Origin: Vibrio sp. MedPE-SWchi
Lineage (GTDB): Bacteria > Pseudomonadota > Gammaproteobacteria > Enterobacterales > Vibrionaceae
DNA length: 34,993 nt
Direction: 5' to 3'
Assembly: GCA_001874155.1 (NCBI GenBank)
Contig: MPDB01000020.1
Location: forward strand, 1 to 34,993
Shown here piece after piece: positions 9,827 through 20,952 of this stretch. Position numbers and translations under genes: made by a program. The notes below the pieces were generated by a model. The model had not been told where the DNA came from and did not search any database. It worked only from the letters and a program-made list of their open reading frames with translations. Position 1 is the first letter of the stretch, and every line of letters begins with the position of its first letter.

Positions 9827-11050
9827 TTAATCAGCCTGACGACGTAAGAATGCCGGAATATCCAAGTACGCATTCTCTTTCTCAGTTTTAGGTGCTGTTG
9901 CAGCCTGTCCTGAGCTAGACGTTGTCGGCGTTGCTGTTGGTTGCGTAGCAACCTGAGGTTTATCCTGCAAAGGTTGTGCCGGTTTTTCCTCTGTTTTCAC
10001 CATTGGTTGCGCTGGTGTTGCTTGTTGTTGGGGCTGGGCTACTGGTGCTACTTTTGCCTTGCCACCGGCTACCAATGTAATGTCTGGTTTTTTCTCTGTT
10101 CCGATACCTGTAGCGACAACCGTCACTCTAATTTCGTCGGTCATATCCGGATCAAGAGAAGTACCAATAACAACTGTTGCGTTATCTGATGCAAATGCTT
10201 TTACAGTATTACCCACTGTTTCAAACTCATCAAGTCGCATATCCAATCCAGCGGTAATGTTCACAAGAACACCACGTGCACCAGCTAAATCAATATCTTC
10301 CAATAATGGGCTAGAAATTGCCGTTTCAGCCGCTTCTTCAGCTCGGTCTTCACCTTTAGAAATACCGCTCCCCATCATTGCGTGGCCCATTTCTGACATC
10401 ACAGTTCTAACATCGGCAAAATCGACGTTTATCATGCCAGGACGAGTAATCAACTCAGCAATACCTTGAACCGCATTTTTTAGAACGTTATTCGCGCTTC
10501 CAAATGCTTCAAGTAAGGTTACGCCGCGACCAAGCACCTTAAGCAACTTCTCATTAGGGATAGTAATTAAAGAGTCTACCGACTTCGATAACTCTTCAAT
10601 ACCCTGCTCAGCAAATGCTAAACGCTTCTTGCCTTCAAAGCTAAATGGCTTGGTAACAACCGCAACGGTCAAAATGCCCAGCTCTTTTGCAACTTCAGCA
10701 ATAACTGGGGCTGCTCCAGTACCCGTACCACCGCCCATTCCTGCGGCTATAAATACCATATCGGCACCGGTTAGAACTTCTTTAATTCTTTCTCGATCTT
10801 CTAGCGCAGCATCACGACCAACCTGTGGGTTAGCACCAGCACCAAGGCCTTTTGTGATATCTCCGCCAATCTGAATAACGCTATTCACGCTTGTCTTACG
10901 TAACGCTTGTGCATCCGTGTTGACACTGATGAACTCCACGCCTTCGATGGATTCACGCACCATGTGTTCAACGGCATTACCACCACCGCCACCAACTCCA
11001 ACGACTTTAATTACAGCATCGTCAGACATTTCCATCATCGGTTCAAACAT
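9827..11050 (-). CDS. ftsZ: Cell division GTPase FtsZ
   Basis: FtsZ is the tubulin-like GTPase that forms the division ring. The 407-residue protein (E. coli 383) has the GTP-binding signature GMGGGTGTG at about 104-112 and the T7 synergy loop region [11 protein letters not shown] near residue 205. A long flexible linker rich in Gln, Pro, Thr and Ala spans about 315-395. The C-terminal peptide [12 protein letters not shown] binds FtsA, ZipA and other partners. The linker is longer than in E. coli, as is common in Vibrio. The ribosome site GGAG precedes the ATG, 30 bp after ftsA. Transcription probably comes from the promoter in front of ftsQ as well as from further upstream. Confidence 0.99.
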   Translation of the reverse strand: MFEPMMEMSDDAVIKVVGVGGGGGNAVEHMVRESIEGVEFISVNTDAQALRKTSVNSVIQIGGDITKGLGAGANPQVGRDAALEDRERIKEVLTGADMVFIAAGMGGGTGTGAAPVIAEVAKELGILTVAVVTKPFSFEGKKRLAFAEQGIEELSKSVDSLITIPNEKLLKVLGRGVTLLEAFGSANNVLKNAVQGIAELITRPGMINVDFADVRTVMSEMGHAMMGSGISKGEDRAEEAAETAISSPLLEDIDLAGARGVLVNITAGLDMRLDEFETVGNTVKAFASDNATVVIGTSLDPDMTDEIRVTVVATGIGTEKKPDITLVAGGKAKVAPVAQPQQQATPAQPMVKTEEKPAQPLQDKPQVATQPTATPTTSSSGQAATAPKTEKENAYLDIPAFLRRQAD

Positions 11051-11080
11051 TTGTTATCTCCGTTTTTCCTGTTATTCAGG

Positions 11081-12343
11081 TTAAAACTCTTTTTGTATCC
11101 AATTACGTAAACGACCGACTAAAGTCGACATTGATTGGCGTTTAGGTTCGCTATATTCAATGTCATCATTTATTTGGCTATCTTTAGCGTAATGGAGTAA
11201 ACCAACAGCCGTAGAATGATACGGCTCTTTTACATAATCTGTTAAGCCACTAACCTCTAGCGGCTTACCAACGCGAACTTGATTGCGGAAAACTCTCTCC
11301 GCGCACTCTATCAATCCTTCAATTTGTGCCGCCCCACCAGTGAGGACAACACCAGCAGCAAGATGATGCTTAATGCCATCTTCTCTTAGCTTAGTTTGAA
11401 CAGTATCAATAGTTTGGTTAACGAGACCCATGAGTTCAGTGTAGCGAGGTTCAATTACTTCCGACAATGTTTGTCTTTGTAAACTTCGAGACGGACGCCC
11501 ACCTACGCTTGGAACGTTAACGGTATCATCTTTACTAACGAGCTCACTGAGCGCGCAGCCATATTTCACTTTAATCTCTTCGGCATCACTAACTGGAGTA
11601 CCAAAGGCAAAAGCGATATCACTCGTAACGGCATTTCCCGCATACGAAAAAACTTCAGTGTGTCGTAAAGCGCCACCAGTCCAGATAGAAACATCCATCG
11701 TTCCTGCGCCAATATCAACGACACAAACACCAAGCTCACGCTCATCTTCAGTAATGACAGCGTTACTTGATGCTAAGCCAGAATAGACTAACTGTTCGAC
11801 CGTTAAGCCGCAGCGTTCTACTGCTTTAACCAGGTTCTTAGCCATATCATTATGGCTAGAAATCAAATGCACGCTGACTTCCATGCGTACACCTGACAGT
11901 CCAAGAGGATTCTTAATCCCCTCTTGATAATCAATCGTAAATTCTTGTGGTATTACGTGAAGAATGCGCAGTTCTTCACCAATTTTAATCGATTTAGCGG
12001 TATGAATAGCACGATCCATATCCTCTTGAGTGACTTCCTCTTCAGAGATAGTCCCCATGCCTTTTTCGATACGACTTGCGATATGACGGCCAGACAAAGA
12101 CAGAAACACGTTCTTAATTTGGCATTCGGCCATTAATTCAGCTTGATCAACAGCGCGTTGTACCGACTTAACAACGGATTCTAAATCGTTAACCCCACCT
12201 TTATCCATACCACGAGATGGGCTTGTGCCCGCTCCAATGATATTAATTTGACCATCCGGCAGCACCTCACCAACTAACGCTGATATGGTCGCTGTACCTA
12301 TATCCAGACCAACAATCAAATTATCATCAACAGCCTTAGTCAT
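11081..12343 (-). CDS. ftsA: Cell division protein FtsA
   Basis: FtsA is the actin-fold ATPase that tethers FtsZ to the inner membrane and recruits later division proteins. The 420-residue protein matches the family length. Phosphate-binding motifs are GLDIGTATISAL at 12-23 and CVVDIGAGTMDVSIW, with VVLTGGAAQIEGL near the C-terminal side. The SHS2/1C domain lies at about 85-165. The C-terminal residues (STLVGRLRNWIQKEF) form the amphipathic membrane-targeting helix. Its ATG lies 8 bp inside ftsQ, so translation of the two is probably coupled. Confidence 0.98.
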   Translation of the reverse strand: MTKAVDDNLIVGLDIGTATISALVGEVLPDGQINIIGAGTSPSRGMDKGGVNDLESVVKSVQRAVDQAELMAECQIKNVFLSLSGRHIASRIEKGMGTISEEEVTQEDMDRAIHTAKSIKIGEELRILHVIPQEFTIDYQEGIKNPLGLSGVRMEVSVHLISSHNDMAKNLVKAVERCGLTVEQLVYSGLASSNAVITEDERELGVCVVDIGAGTMDVSIWTGGALRHTEVFSYAGNAVTSDIAFAFGTPVSDAEEIKVKYGCALSELVSKDDTVNVPSVGGRPSRSLQRQTLSEVIEPRYTELMGLVNQTIDTVQTKLREDGIKHHLAAGVVLTGGAAQIEGLIECAERVFRNQVRVGKPLEVSGLTDYVKEPYHSTAVGLLHYAKDSQINDDIEYSEPKRQSMSTLVGRLRNWIQKEF

Positions 12344-13118
12344 CCGTACTCTCTTGTTCTAAATCCGGTTCAGGGAACCAACCAACGGCAGCTCCAGTAT
12401 CATATCTGAGGTCGATATAACTGACTCGCTCAGCATCGCTGCCTAAGTTTTCGTACAGTGAAACAAACCGTGCAATACGTTCATCCAATGACTCTTTGCC
12501 TAACTCTAAACGCATACCGTTATCTAGAATTATTTGCCAAGCTCGTCGCTCATTCAAAACTAATGATCGAATATTTAGATCTAGAGCTTGAAATAGAGGC
12601 GAAATTTCACGCCAAATAGTTAAAACATGCTGGCTGCTGTCGCTTGGCCCATAGAGCTTAACCCTATCACCTACCAACTCGCCAATATCACCATTAAATA
12701 CTTTACCTTTAGCATTAAGCAAAGTGTCGCCATTCCAGATTGCTTCAGCTTGATGTTCAGTCAAATAAATCTTAACTGTATCTGGCCACTGCTTTCGAAT
12801 CGAGACTTGAGAAACCCATGGGATTGACTGAACCGTTTTTTGCAAGGACTCAATATCTTGAGACATAAACGTCCCAATATGATCAAGTTTTGCAAATGAC
12901 TGTTGGACATCCAGAGTTGTCACATACTCCATATCACCTTGCAGCACTATCTTGGAAAGAGGCAATCGTTGATCATCCCACATCCATGACAGAGTTGAAT
13001 ACAGTAATGTACCAATGAGCAAAATGACTAACAAAAAAAAGAGACTGCCAGCTGCATGCCTTTGAACTAAAGGCGAATGCCTAACTCGACGACTTTCATC
13101 TAAAGCACTTTTAATCAA
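12336..13118 (-). CDS. ftsQ: Cell division protein FtsQ
   Basis: FtsQ is a bitopic membrane protein linking FtsB and FtsL to the division ring. The 260-residue protein has a short basic cytoplasmic segment, one membrane helix at about 25-46 (rich in Leu, Ile and Phe), then a periplasmic POTRA domain (about 55-125) and the beta domain. WVSQVSIRKQWPDTVKIYLTEHQ is the typical POTRA end. The start is TTG at 13118, with AAGGA 9 bp upstream; no ATG precedes the membrane helix in this frame, so a rare start codon seems real and would keep output low. The gene follows murC directly, without ddlB. It overlaps ftsA by 8 bp. Confidence 0.95.
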   Translation of the reverse strand: MIKSALDESRRVRHSPLVQRHAAGSLFFLLVILLIGTLLYSTLSWMWDDQRLPLSKIVLQGDMEYVTTLDVQQSFAKLDHIGTFMSQDIESLQKTVQSIPWVSQVSIRKQWPDTVKIYLTEHQAEAIWNGDTLLNAKGKVFNGDIGELVGDRVKLYGPSDSSQHVLTIWREISPLFQALDLNIRSLVLNERRAWQIILDNGMRLELGKESLDERIARFVSLYENLGSDAERVSYIDLRYDTGAAVGWFPEPDLEQESTDD

Positions 13119-13245
13119 AGTCTGTCGTCCTTAGCTTGACTAGCAAACATCCCTATTCAGTGTACCGCGTATTCAATTACTCTTTGATCATGCTTAGCTA
13201 TGCAATTAATAACACTAAAGGTAAAGCACTTACTTTAACCTTGAG

Positions 13246-13288
13246 ATTATACTGAGCTAACCAAAAGTATCAAATACAGAATTTGATA
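13246..13288 (-). promoter_or_regulatory. ftsQAZ promoter with overlapping perfect palindrome
   Basis: In the 233-bp murC-ftsQ gap the minus strand carries TTGATA (13273-13268), a 16-bp spacer and a consensus TATAAT (13251-13246), placing the start near 13239 and giving a leader of about 120 nt. The -35 box lies inside a perfect inverted repeat at 13268-13288, arms TATCAAAT and ATTTGATA separated by five bases. This geometry suggests an operator for a dimeric regulator. I cannot name the regulator. In E. coli the matching ftsQAZ promoters lie within ddlB, which is absent here. Confidence 0.75.
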
Positions 13289-13351
13289 TTTAAGAGCATG
13301 ATATTAGTTAATTCGCTTATTGTTCGAGAAATTGTCGACGATTACAGACAA

Positions 13352-14806
13352 TCACTGCATGTTATTGATATTTAACTCGAGAGCTGCGAGTTGTTTAGCT
13401 ACTTTGCCAACATCCCCAGCCCCTTGAGTTAGTACTAAGTCACCATCTTGTAAAACATTCGCTAAAACAGAGGGTAACGCATCGGTATCTGCAACAAAAA
13501 TGGGATCAATTTTCCCTCTGCTACGAATGGTTCGACACAAAGCACGCCCATCAGCTCCTGCGATAGCTTGCTCTCCAGCGGAATACACATCCAGCATCAA
13601 CAAAACGTCAACCTGATCAAGGACATTAGCGAAATCATCATACAAGTCTCGAGTTCGAGAATAACGGTGCGGCTGGAAAACCATGACTAAGCGCTTTTCT
13701 TCCCATCCACTTCTTGCTGCCTGAATGGTTACCCCCACTTCTGTTGGGTGATGTCCATAGTCGTCAACCAACATCGCTTTCCCTCTACCAGTGTCAAACT
13801 CACCAAGGTGCTCAAATCGTCGACCAGTACCCTCTGTGCCTATCATCGCAGATAAGATAGCTTCATCACTAATGTCATCTTCAGTCGCCACAGCGATTGC
13901 GGCAGATGCATTAAGAGCATTATGTCGACCAGGGATATTTAGCGTGATATCAAGGTTTGCCTTACCTTTCCTTACCACAGTGAACTTCCCTTGCTGTCCG
14001 TCTTGATGATAATTTTCAAGTCGAACATCCGCATCTTCAGAGAAACCATAGGTAATCACCTGGCGACTGATACGAGGAATAAGCTCTCTAACGACAGGGT
14101 CATCGATACAAACAATAGCTTGGCCATAGAAAGGCAAATTATGTAAAAAATCAATAAACGTTTGCTTGAGTACCTCAAAGTCCCCACCGTAGGTATCCAT
14201 ATGATCGGCTTCGATATTCGTTACGATACTGACCATAGGTTGCAAATGTAAGAATGACGCATCACTTTCATCAGCCTCTGCAATAAGAATTCGGCTAGAC
14301 CCTAAGCGAGCGTTAGTGCCAACACTCTTAACCAAGCCACCATTAACAAAGGTGGGATCAAGTCCTGCTTCCGAATAAATCTGAGTCACTAAAGCGGTTG
14401 TTGTTGTTTTACCATGCGTCCCTGCAACAGCAATGCCATGACGAAATCGCATTAGCTCCGCCAACATTTCCGCACGTCGAACAATTGGAATCCTTAGTTG
14501 GCGAGCCGCTACAATCTCAGGGTTTTCTTCATTAATTGCGGTTGAAACCACAACAACACTCGCCTGCTGAACATTACTCTCTTGATGACCAATATAAACG
14601 GTGGCACCTTTTGATGATAAACGCTCGGTTACTGGGTTTTGAGCCAGATCGGAGCCCGTGATCTCATAGCCTTCGTTCAACAGTACCTCGGCAATACCAC
14701 TCATCCCTGCACCACCGATCCCAATAAAATGGATACTCTTTACGCGGCGCATTTCAGGAACCATCGCTCTAATTTGGGCTAGATCTTGCGTATGTTTAAT
14801 CATCAT
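13352..14806 (-). CDS. murC: UDP-N-acetylmuramate--L-alanine ligase
   Basis: MurC adds L-alanine to UDP-MurNAc, the first peptide step of peptidoglycan precursor synthesis in the cytoplasm. The 484-residue protein has the N-terminal Rossmann segment [15 protein letters not shown] (about 28-42) and the ATP loop [13 protein letters not shown] (128-140). The central part has [14 protein letters not shown] and [16 protein letters not shown], and the third domain [12 protein letters not shown]. These match MurC rather than MurD, E or F. The start at 14806 is followed by a second in-frame ATG; either is possible. It is the last mur gene before ftsQ, 44 bp after murG. Confidence 0.98.
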   Translation of the reverse strand: MMIKHTQDLAQIRAMVPEMRRVKSIHFIGIGGAGMSGIAEVLLNEGYEITGSDLAQNPVTERLSSKGATVYIGHQESNVQQASVVVVSTAINEENPEIVAARQLRIPIVRRAEMLAELMRFRHGIAVAGTHGKTTTTALVTQIYSEAGLDPTFVNGGLVKSVGTNARLGSSRILIAEADESDASFLHLQPMVSIVTNIEADHMDTYGGDFEVLKQTFIDFLHNLPFYGQAIVCIDDPVVRELIPRISRQVITYGFSEDADVRLENYHQDGQQGKFTVVRKGKANLDITLNIPGRHNALNASAAIAVATEDDISDEAILSAMIGTEGTGRRFEHLGEFDTGRGKAMLVDDYGHHPTEVGVTIQAARSGWEEKRLVMVFQPHRYSRTRDLYDDFANVLDQVDVLLMLDVYSAGEQAIAGADGRALCRTIRSRGKIDPIFVADTDALPSVLANVLQDGDLVLTQGAGDVGKVAKQLAALELNINNMQ

Positions 14807-14850
14807 AAATTCTTCTCGTCATTGACTCTAGGCAACTATTTCTGACTCTA

Positions 14851-15912
14851 TTACTGGCTGATAGAAACAATAGCGTCCGCTACGATTTCATCCGCGTTAA
14901 GCTTTGCTGCGTTTCTCGCATGCGAAGCCATATTCAATAGTTGCTCTCTATCTAATTCTTTTATCATATCAACCAATTTATCAACACTAAGTTCTGGTTG
15001 TTCGATCATTTTTGCAGCGCCACATTCAACTAAATGGTCGGCATTCAACGCCTGCTGCCTATCTTTATGCATAAATGGGATAAAAATCGCTCCAACCCCC
15101 GCAGCAGACAATTCCGACACAGTAAGAGCACCAGAACGACAAACAACTAAGTCGGCCCACTGATAAGCTGCAGCGACATCATCGATAAACTCGACGCTTT
15201 CAAAATGAGCCACCTGATTTTCTTGGTATGAAGATTCAACATCCACTTGGTTGTTCTTCCCTGCTTGATGACGAATTTGATAGAGGTCACCAAGCTTAGA
15301 CATTACAGCTGGTAGCGTTTGATTTAAAATCCGCGCACCTTGACTGCCTCCCATGACTAGAATTCGTATTGGGCCTTCTCTATCGCTCAGCCTTAGCCCT
15401 GGAGTTGGGATCAAGGTGACGTCTTCTCTAACCGGATTACCCACCACTTCGGCATGTGGAAACGCACCAGGAAACGCTTGAAAAACCTTTTTCGCTATTT
15501 TGGAGAGCCATTGGTTTGTTAAACCTGCTACTGCATTTTGCTCATGGAGAACAACAGGAACACCACTTAGCCAAGCGGCGATCCCTCCTGGGCCACTCAC
15601 ATAGCCACCCATGCCCAGCACAGCATCGGGTTTCCAAGCTTTTATGTAGTGCTTTGCCTGCCATATTGCCCCCATAATTTGAAAAGGTGCCTGAAGTAAA
15701 CCCAATAACCTCTGACCTCGAATGCCTTTTACTTTAATAAAGTCGATCTCGATACCATGTTTAGGGACAAGATCTGCCTCCATACGATCGGCCGTTCCAA
15801 GCCAGCGGATTTCCCACCCTTGCGCCTGCAATTTTTTTGCGACCGCTAAACCTGGGAAAACATGTCCTCCCGTTCCACCAGCCATAACCAGTAAGCGTTT
15901 ATTCTTTTTCAT
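14851..15912 (-). CDS. murG: Lipid II synthase, UDP-GlcNAc transferase MurG
   Basis: MurG transfers GlcNAc from UDP-GlcNAc to lipid I at the inner face of the membrane, forming lipid II for FtsW and the penicillin-binding proteins. The 353-residue GT-B enzyme has the first glycine-rich loop [16 protein letters not shown] (10-25), a second G-loop [19 protein letters not shown], and the GGSQGA loop opening the C-terminal domain. The donor-site region [20 protein letters not shown] is intact. It overlaps the end of ftsW by 14 bp, consistent with coupled translation. Confidence 0.98.
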   Translation of the reverse strand: MKKNKRLLVMAGGTGGHVFPGLAVAKKLQAQGWEIRWLGTADRMEADLVPKHGIEIDFIKVKGIRGQRLLGLLQAPFQIMGAIWQAKHYIKAWKPDAVLGMGGYVSGPGGIAAWLSGVPVVLHEQNAVAGLTNQWLSKIAKKVFQAFPGAFPHAEVVGNPVREDVTLIPTPGLRLSDREGPIRILVMGGSQGARILNQTLPAVMSKLGDLYQIRHQAGKNNQVDVESSYQENQVAHFESVEFIDDVAAAYQWADLVVCRSGALTVSELSAAGVGAIFIPFMHKDRQQALNADHLVECGAAKMIEQPELSVDKLVDMIKELDREQLLNMASHARNAAKLNADEIVADAIVSISQ

Positions 15913-17098
15913 TATTGTCTTTTTCTTTTTGAAATGACGGCTTGGATTTCATCCGGCATTCGTAATCGATTCGAAGTAAAATTGAAACCGCTACAGTCAT
16001 GATGATTAAACTGGAACCACCATAGCTAATCAACGGTAAGGTCAACCCCTTGGTAGGGACAATTCCCGCAGCAGCTCCAACGTTAACCAATGTTTGAAAG
16101 GCAAACCAGATCCCGATGCCAAATGCTAGGTAGCCACCAAACAACTCGTTTGCATCAAAAGCTTTCTTCCCAATAAACAGCGCCTTAAGTACTAAACTGA
16201 ATATCAGGACCAATATCAAAACAACGCCAATAAAACCAAGCTCTTCTGCCAATACGGCAAAAACAAAGTCGGTGTGCGCCTCAGGGAGATACTCTAATTT
16301 CTGAATCGAGTTACCAAGTCCCTGTCCAAGCCAATCACCGCGACCAAATGCCATTAAAGATTGAGTGAGCTGATAGCCACTGCCGAATGGATCTTCCCAC
16401 GGATCTAGGAATGATGTCACACGCCTCATTCGATAAGGCTCGGCGACTATAAGGGCAATAACCGCCATGACTCCCGCCACCATCAAAGCAATAAACTGAG
16501 TCAGTTTAGCCCCCGCGATAAACAGCATTCCAAATAGCGTGACCAGCATAACGATAACAGTGCCTAGATCGGGTTGCCCTAACAGCAATATTGCAAACGC
16601 ACCGAAAACCATAATGGGCTTCATGAAACCACCAAAAAAGGTCTCTCTTACTTCCGCTTGCTTACGCACTAAATAACCGGCCATAAAGATAAACAGTGAG
16701 AGCTTTGCTACTTCTGCCGGCTGAAGGTTAAATAACCCTAGAGGGATCCAGCGAGATGCACCATTGACGGATTTTCCGACCAATAGAACAACAATCAGTA
16801 GAAAGAACGAGATACCAAGCAGAACAGAGCTGTACTGGAACCATTTTTTTAAGGGTATTTGAAGTACGACCGCGGAAGTTCCAAGTGCCAATATTAGGAA
16901 GACACCATGTCGAAACATAAAGTGAAATGGTTGATCGGTTAATCGCGAACTAATTGGAAAAGAAGCAGAGGTAACCATGACAAGGCCTGTTAGCATTAGA
17001 CCAAGTGAGATCCACACAAGCTGTCTGTCGAACACTGGCTCAGACACAGGGTGAACAAACCATTGTTGTACGCTAGAGAAAACACTTCTCACTTGCAT
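15899..17098 (-). CDS. ftsW: Septal peptidoglycan glycosyltransferase FtsW
   Basis: FtsW is the SEDS-family polymerase that works with FtsI at the septum. The 399-residue protein has about ten membrane helices. It contains the SEDS signatures [18 protein letters not shown], the extracytoplasmic loop [23 protein letters not shown] with [21 protein letters not shown], and the C-terminal [17 protein letters not shown]. The first 20 residues are cytoplasmic. It follows murD by 54 bp and overlaps murG. Cluster position between murD and murG is what separates it from its elongation relative RodA. Confidence 0.98.
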   Translation of the reverse strand: MQVRSVFSSVQQWFVHPVSEPVFDRQLVWISLGLMLTGLVMVTSASFPISSRLTDQPFHFMFRHGVFLILALGTSAVVLQIPLKKWFQYSSVLLGISFFLLIVVLLVGKSVNGASRWIPLGLFNLQPAEVAKLSLFIFMAGYLVRKQAEVRETFFGGFMKPIMVFGAFAILLLGQPDLGTVIVMLVTLFGMLFIAGAKLTQFIALMVAGVMAVIALIVAEPYRMRRVTSFLDPWEDPFGSGYQLTQSLMAFGRGDWLGQGLGNSIQKLEYLPEAHTDFVFAVLAEELGFIGVVLILVLIFSLVLKALFIGKKAFDANELFGGYLAFGIGIWFAFQTLVNVGAAAGIVPTKGLTLPLISYGGSSLIIMTVAVSILLRIDYECRMKSKPSFQKEKDNNEKE

Positions 17099-17152
17099 AG
17101 TTTCCCTTTATTCCTTTAAACCAAGTCAGTTCGAATCATTAAGTCGCAAAAC

Positions 17153-18472
17153 TTAGGCATACAGCTTCGCCAGCTCAGTAAAGGCATCACCGCGAGCCAT
17201 AAAGTTCTTAAACTGATCAAAGCTCGCACAGGCGGGTGATAGCATTACCATATCTCCGGGCTTTAACAGCGGTGACACTTCAGCAACGACGTCATTTATC
17301 GTTCCGAACGACTTTGCGGACGGGTGTAGCGGCAAGAATTGTTCTGCATCTGCGCCATAACAACACAGCATTAGATTAAGCGATGTAAACACGGACTCAA
17401 GCTCAGAGAAATCAGCGCCCTTCCCATCACCACCAACCAATAAGTACAACGTCCCCTTGCAGTCCAAACCAGACAAGGCGGCAACAGTGCTTGCAACATT
17501 GGTCGCCTTTGAGTCGTTAACCCATTTTATACCATTGTTATTAGCAACCAATTGGCAACGGTGAGTCAAACCACTGTAAGCTTTTAGTGCAGATAATCCC
17601 TTAGCAACATCGACTTCAACTTGGGATAATAAAGCCAGAACGACAAGTACATTAGCAATGTTATGTCGGCCAACCAAAGTCAATTCATCCGTTGCTAGAA
17701 TAGGATCACCATGGGCCATGAGATACTCTTTACCCAAGTGCATACCTACACTAAAGTCACTATCATCGGCTAAACCAAATGTAATCAGCGATTTGCTTTC
17801 GTCATCAGGGTAAGTTTGCTTATCTTGCTGATTCACTATGCACGCTGAAGCATGCGCAAAAATCCGAAGCTTAGCTAAGCGGTAGTCATGCATACCCTCA
17901 TAGCGATCCATATGATCTTCAGTGAGATTCAAAAAAGCGGCGGCTGATAACTTCAAACTCGATGTGGTTTCTAATTGAAAGCTAGAGAGTTCAAGAATAT
18001 AAAGATCAGCGCCTTGCTCCAATAGATCCAAAGCAGGAACACCAATATTACCACCCACACCCACACTTAATCCTGACGCTTTAGCAACAACGCCAGCCAG
18101 ATCGGTCACAGTGCTCTTGCCATTTGAACCCGTAATTGCAATCACAGGTTTATCCACCTGCCACGCAAATAATTCAATATCGCCAACAATTTGAATACCC
18201 GCTTGCTTTGCCTGTTGCAGCTCGGGAGTTGCCAATGCAATACCTGGATTCACGACAATAAGGTCCGCGTTGAGCAACCACTCGCTATTCCAGCTGCCCT
18301 GATGCAGTGGAGTATGAACTGGCAACTTGTCAGCGCCAGGTGGAGACACTCGCGTATCTATCACTTTAACCGTCAACGGTTTTGGCAATTGCAGTAGGTG
18401 TTTAACCACAGAGAGCCCGGTAATACCGAGCCCTACTACGACGACGTTTTCAATTTTATCCCACGGATTCAT
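17153..18472 (-). CDS. murD: UDP-N-acetylmuramoyl-L-alanine--D-glutamate ligase
   Basis: MurD adds D-glutamate to UDP-MurNAc-L-Ala. The 439-residue protein (E. coli 438) has an N-terminal nucleotide-binding segment [16 protein letters not shown] and the ATP loop [15 protein letters not shown] at about 113-127. [20 protein letters not shown] is characteristic of MurD, followed by [24 protein letters not shown], whose Lys and Asp take part in substrate binding. The C-terminal [21 protein letters not shown] is the D-Glu-site segment. It lies 37 bp after mraY. Confidence 0.98.
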   Translation of the reverse strand: MNPWDKIENVVVVGLGITGLSVVKHLLQLPKPLTVKVIDTRVSPPGADKLPVHTPLHQGSWNSEWLLNADLIVVNPGIALATPELQQAKQAGIQIVGDIELFAWQVDKPVIAITGSNGKSTVTDLAGVVAKASGLSVGVGGNIGVPALDLLEQGADLYILELSSFQLETTSSLKLSAAAFLNLTEDHMDRYEGMHDYRLAKLRIFAHASACIVNQQDKQTYPDDESKSLITFGLADDSDFSVGMHLGKEYLMAHGDPILATDELTLVGRHNIANVLVVLALLSQVEVDVAKGLSALKAYSGLTHRCQLVANNNGIKWVNDSKATNVASTVAALSGLDCKGTLYLLVGGDGKGADFSELESVFTSLNLMLCCYGADAEQFLPLHPSAKSFGTINDVVAEVSPLLKPGDMVMLSPACASFDQFKNFMARGDAFTELAKLYA

Positions 18473-18509
18473 CGGTTATCCATAATATTTGATGCACACA
18501 AAGAGCGTA

Positions 18510-19592
18510 CTATCGTACTTTCAGCGTCGCTAGGCCAACAAGAACCAACACGATAGAAATAATCCAAAAACGAACAATAACACGAGGTTCTGGCCAGCCT
18601 TTCAACTCATAGTGATGGTGGATTGGGGCCATGCGGAAAATTCTTTGACCGCGCAATTTGTAAGAGCCAACCTGTAGAATCACTGAAAGCGTTTCAATAA
18701 CAAAGACGCCGCCCATGATAACTAGCACAAACTCTTGACGGACTAGCACCGCAATTGTCCCTAACGCGCCCCCTAATGCCAATGAGCCAACATCGCCCAT
18801 AAACACTTGAGCCGGATAGGTGTTAAACCATAAAAAGCCGAGACCAGCACCAACAATCGCGGTACAAACAATCACAAGCTCAGAAGCCAGTGGAATATGA
18901 GGTATATGCAAGTAATTAGCGAAATTCACATTACCCGTCGCCCAAGCAATAGCGGCAAAACCAGCAGCAACAAGAACCGTAGGCATAATGGCCAAACCAT
19001 CCAAGCCATCAGTTAGATTAACCGCGTTGCTCGTACCTACGATGACAAAATAAGTCAGAACAATGTAGAACAAGCCAAGTTGAGGCATCACTTCTTTGAA
19101 AAATGGCACAACAAGCTGGGTCGCCGCCGTGTCTTTACCGTGCCAATAAAGTGCAAATGCTACAACGAGTGCAATCGCGGACTGCCAAAAGTATTTCCAG
19201 CGAGCAATAAGCCCATCGGTATTCTTACGAACCACTTTACGGTAATCATCAACAAAGCCAACCGCACCATAACCGCCAAGAACACCGATTACAGCCCACA
19301 CGTATGGGTTGGAAAGGTCAGCCCAAAGCAGCACCGTAACGATTATCGACGCGAGAATCATAACGCCGCCCATGGTTGGCGTACCACGTTTACTAAAGTG
19401 AGACTCAGGCCCGTCGTTGCGAACAACTTGACCTATTTGTAACATTTGCAATCGCTTGATAAGTCGAGGGCCCATCCATAAAGAGATCCCCAAAGCGGTC
19501 AAAATACTGACAATCGCTCGAAACGATAAATATTCAAATAAACGAAAAAAAGACACATATGGCTGAAAAATTTCTGCAAGCCAAATAATCAT
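18510..19592 (-). CDS. mraY: Phospho-MurNAc-pentapeptide transferase
   Basis: MraY makes lipid I by joining phospho-MurNAc-pentapeptide to undecaprenyl phosphate in the inner membrane. The 360-residue protein has ten predicted membrane helices and the hallmark cytoplasmic motifs: [27 protein letters not shown] (paired Asp), [13 protein letters not shown] (catalytic Asp region) and [13 protein letters not shown] near the C-terminus. The length equals the E. coli enzyme. Its ATG overlaps the murF stop by 4 bp. Confidence 0.99.
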   Translation of the reverse strand: MIIWLAEIFQPYVSFFRLFEYLSFRAIVSILTALGISLWMGPRLIKRLQMLQIGQVVRNDGPESHFSKRGTPTMGGVMILASIIVTVLLWADLSNPYVWAVIGVLGGYGAVGFVDDYRKVVRKNTDGLIARWKYFWQSAIALVVAFALYWHGKDTAATQLVVPFFKEVMPQLGLFYIVLTYFVIVGTSNAVNLTDGLDGLAIMPTVLVAAGFAAIAWATGNVNFANYLHIPHIPLASELVIVCTAIVGAGLGFLWFNTYPAQVFMGDVGSLALGGALGTIAVLVRQEFVLVIMGGVFVIETLSVILQVGSYKLRGQRIFRMAPIHHHYELKGWPEPRVIVRFWIISIVLVLVGLATLKVR

Positions 19593-20950
19593 GAATGGTT
19601 CTCCTTTAAAGCAGCCACAATCTTGCTCATCCTCGCACTATTTGCTCCTTTGACCAATAGTGTGTGGTGCTTATTATTATGCTGTTCTAATTGCTGCTTA
19701 ATATATGCGTTCATACGCTCATGTGTTTCAAAATGATGGCCATGGCAAAGATCACTAATGATTTTAGCGTCATCACCATACGTTAAAACGTGTTCGAAAT
19801 TAAATCGGGCTGCATATTCACCGACTTGACGGTGAAGTGCAAGACTTTCACTCCCAAGTTCTGCCATATTTCCTAGAATCAACCAACGCTGGCTTTGGAA
19901 GCTGGATAATAAATCCACAGCCGCATTCATTGCGGGTACGCTCGCGTTATAACTATCATCGATCAATCGAGTGGTTGAGTTCAATTCAATCGCTTCCACT
20001 CGCCCCTTAACTTTATTGAGGTGAGTAAGGCCTAACTGGATACTTTTTAGATCGACGCCAAACTCGGTCGCAATCGCAGAAGCCGCTAGAGCATTGGAAA
20101 TATTGTGTCGGCCGATAATACCCAACTCTACATTTATACTGCCTTGTGGCGTTTGCATCAAAAATTGAGCCGCACCGAATTCATTTATTGAGACGTTCGA
20201 AGCGAAATAATCTGCACTTGCTTGGTTTTCTGAAAAGGTAATGACCTTCTTATCAGACAACACCTCTTCCCAAAAGTCGCCACCATTGCTATCTAAATTC
20301 AGAATAGCGACACCCTTTTCAGGCAAGCCTTGATAGATTTCACCCTTAGCGACTTTCACTCCATCAATAGAACCAAAGCCTTCCAAATGAGCCGCCGCTA
20401 CATTATTAACTAAAGCGATATCAGGCTTAACCAACCCTGTCGTGTAAGCAATCTCACCAACGTGATTTGCTCCAAGCTCAATGACCGCATAATCATCACT
20501 TGGTTGAGAACGAAGCAGCGTTAATGGCGCGCCAATATCATTATTAAAGTTTCCGGCGGTAAACAGAACCTGGCCTTGCTTCATCAAAATACTAGCCAGC
20601 ATCTCTTTCACGGTTGTTTTTCCACAGCTGCCGGTTATTGCAACCGTTGCGGTTTCGCACTGCTGATGAACCCATGCCGCTAACTGCCCTAAAGCAAGCT
20701 TGGTATCGGACACAATCAGCTGAGCAGTCTTAACGTCACATTGATGGTCAACCAAAAGAGCAACAGCGCCATTTTCAATGGCTTGAGATACGAAGTCATG
20801 AGCGTCAAACCGCTCTCCAACCAAAGCAATAAACAGAGTATCGATATCAATTTTTCGTGTATCAGTCGAAACTTGTGAGATTGATATATCGTCTCCAATT
20901 AGCTCAGCATCCAATACCTTAGCCAATTGAGATAAAGAAACAGAGATCAT
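19589..20950 (-). CDS. murF: UDP-MurNAc-tripeptide--D-Ala-D-Ala ligase
   Basis: MurF attaches D-Ala-D-Ala to complete the UDP-MurNAc-pentapeptide. The 453-residue protein (E. coli 452) has the ATP loop [13 protein letters not shown] at about 105-117, followed by [28 protein letters not shown], and the third-domain [20 protein letters not shown], all diagnostic of MurF. The Ser-Cys variant of the P-loop is common in gammaproteobacterial MurF. It begins 2 bp after murE ends and overlaps mraY by 4 bp, so the genes are tightly coupled. D-Ala-D-Ala must come from a ddl gene elsewhere. Confidence 0.98.
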   Translation of the reverse strand: MISVSLSQLAKVLDAELIGDDISISQVSTDTRKIDIDTLFIALVGERFDAHDFVSQAIENGAVALLVDHQCDVKTAQLIVSDTKLALGQLAAWVHQQCETATVAITGSCGKTTVKEMLASILMKQGQVLFTAGNFNNDIGAPLTLLRSQPSDDYAVIELGANHVGEIAYTTGLVKPDIALVNNVAAAHLEGFGSIDGVKVAKGEIYQGLPEKGVAILNLDSNGGDFWEEVLSDKKVITFSENQASADYFASNVSINEFGAAQFLMQTPQGSINVELGIIGRHNISNALAASAIATEFGVDLKSIQLGLTHLNKVKGRVEAIELNSTTRLIDDSYNASVPAMNAAVDLLSSFQSQRWLILGNMAELGSESLALHRQVGEYAARFNFEHVLTYGDDAKIISDLCHGHHFETHERMNAYIKQQLEQHNNKHHTLLVKGANSARMSKIVAALKENHS

Positions 20951-20952
20951 AT

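Noticed and set aside
13119..13351. tRNA-like D-arm string (GGTTAGCTCAGT) in the murC-ftsQ gap
   Set aside because: No anticodon arm, T arm or acceptor stem can be drawn around it; it overlaps the promoter by chance.
13119..13351. Remnant of ddlB between murC and ftsQ
   Set aside because: No recognisable ddl codons remain. As I recall, Vibrio clusters generally lack ddlB, so this is not evidence of a recent deletion.
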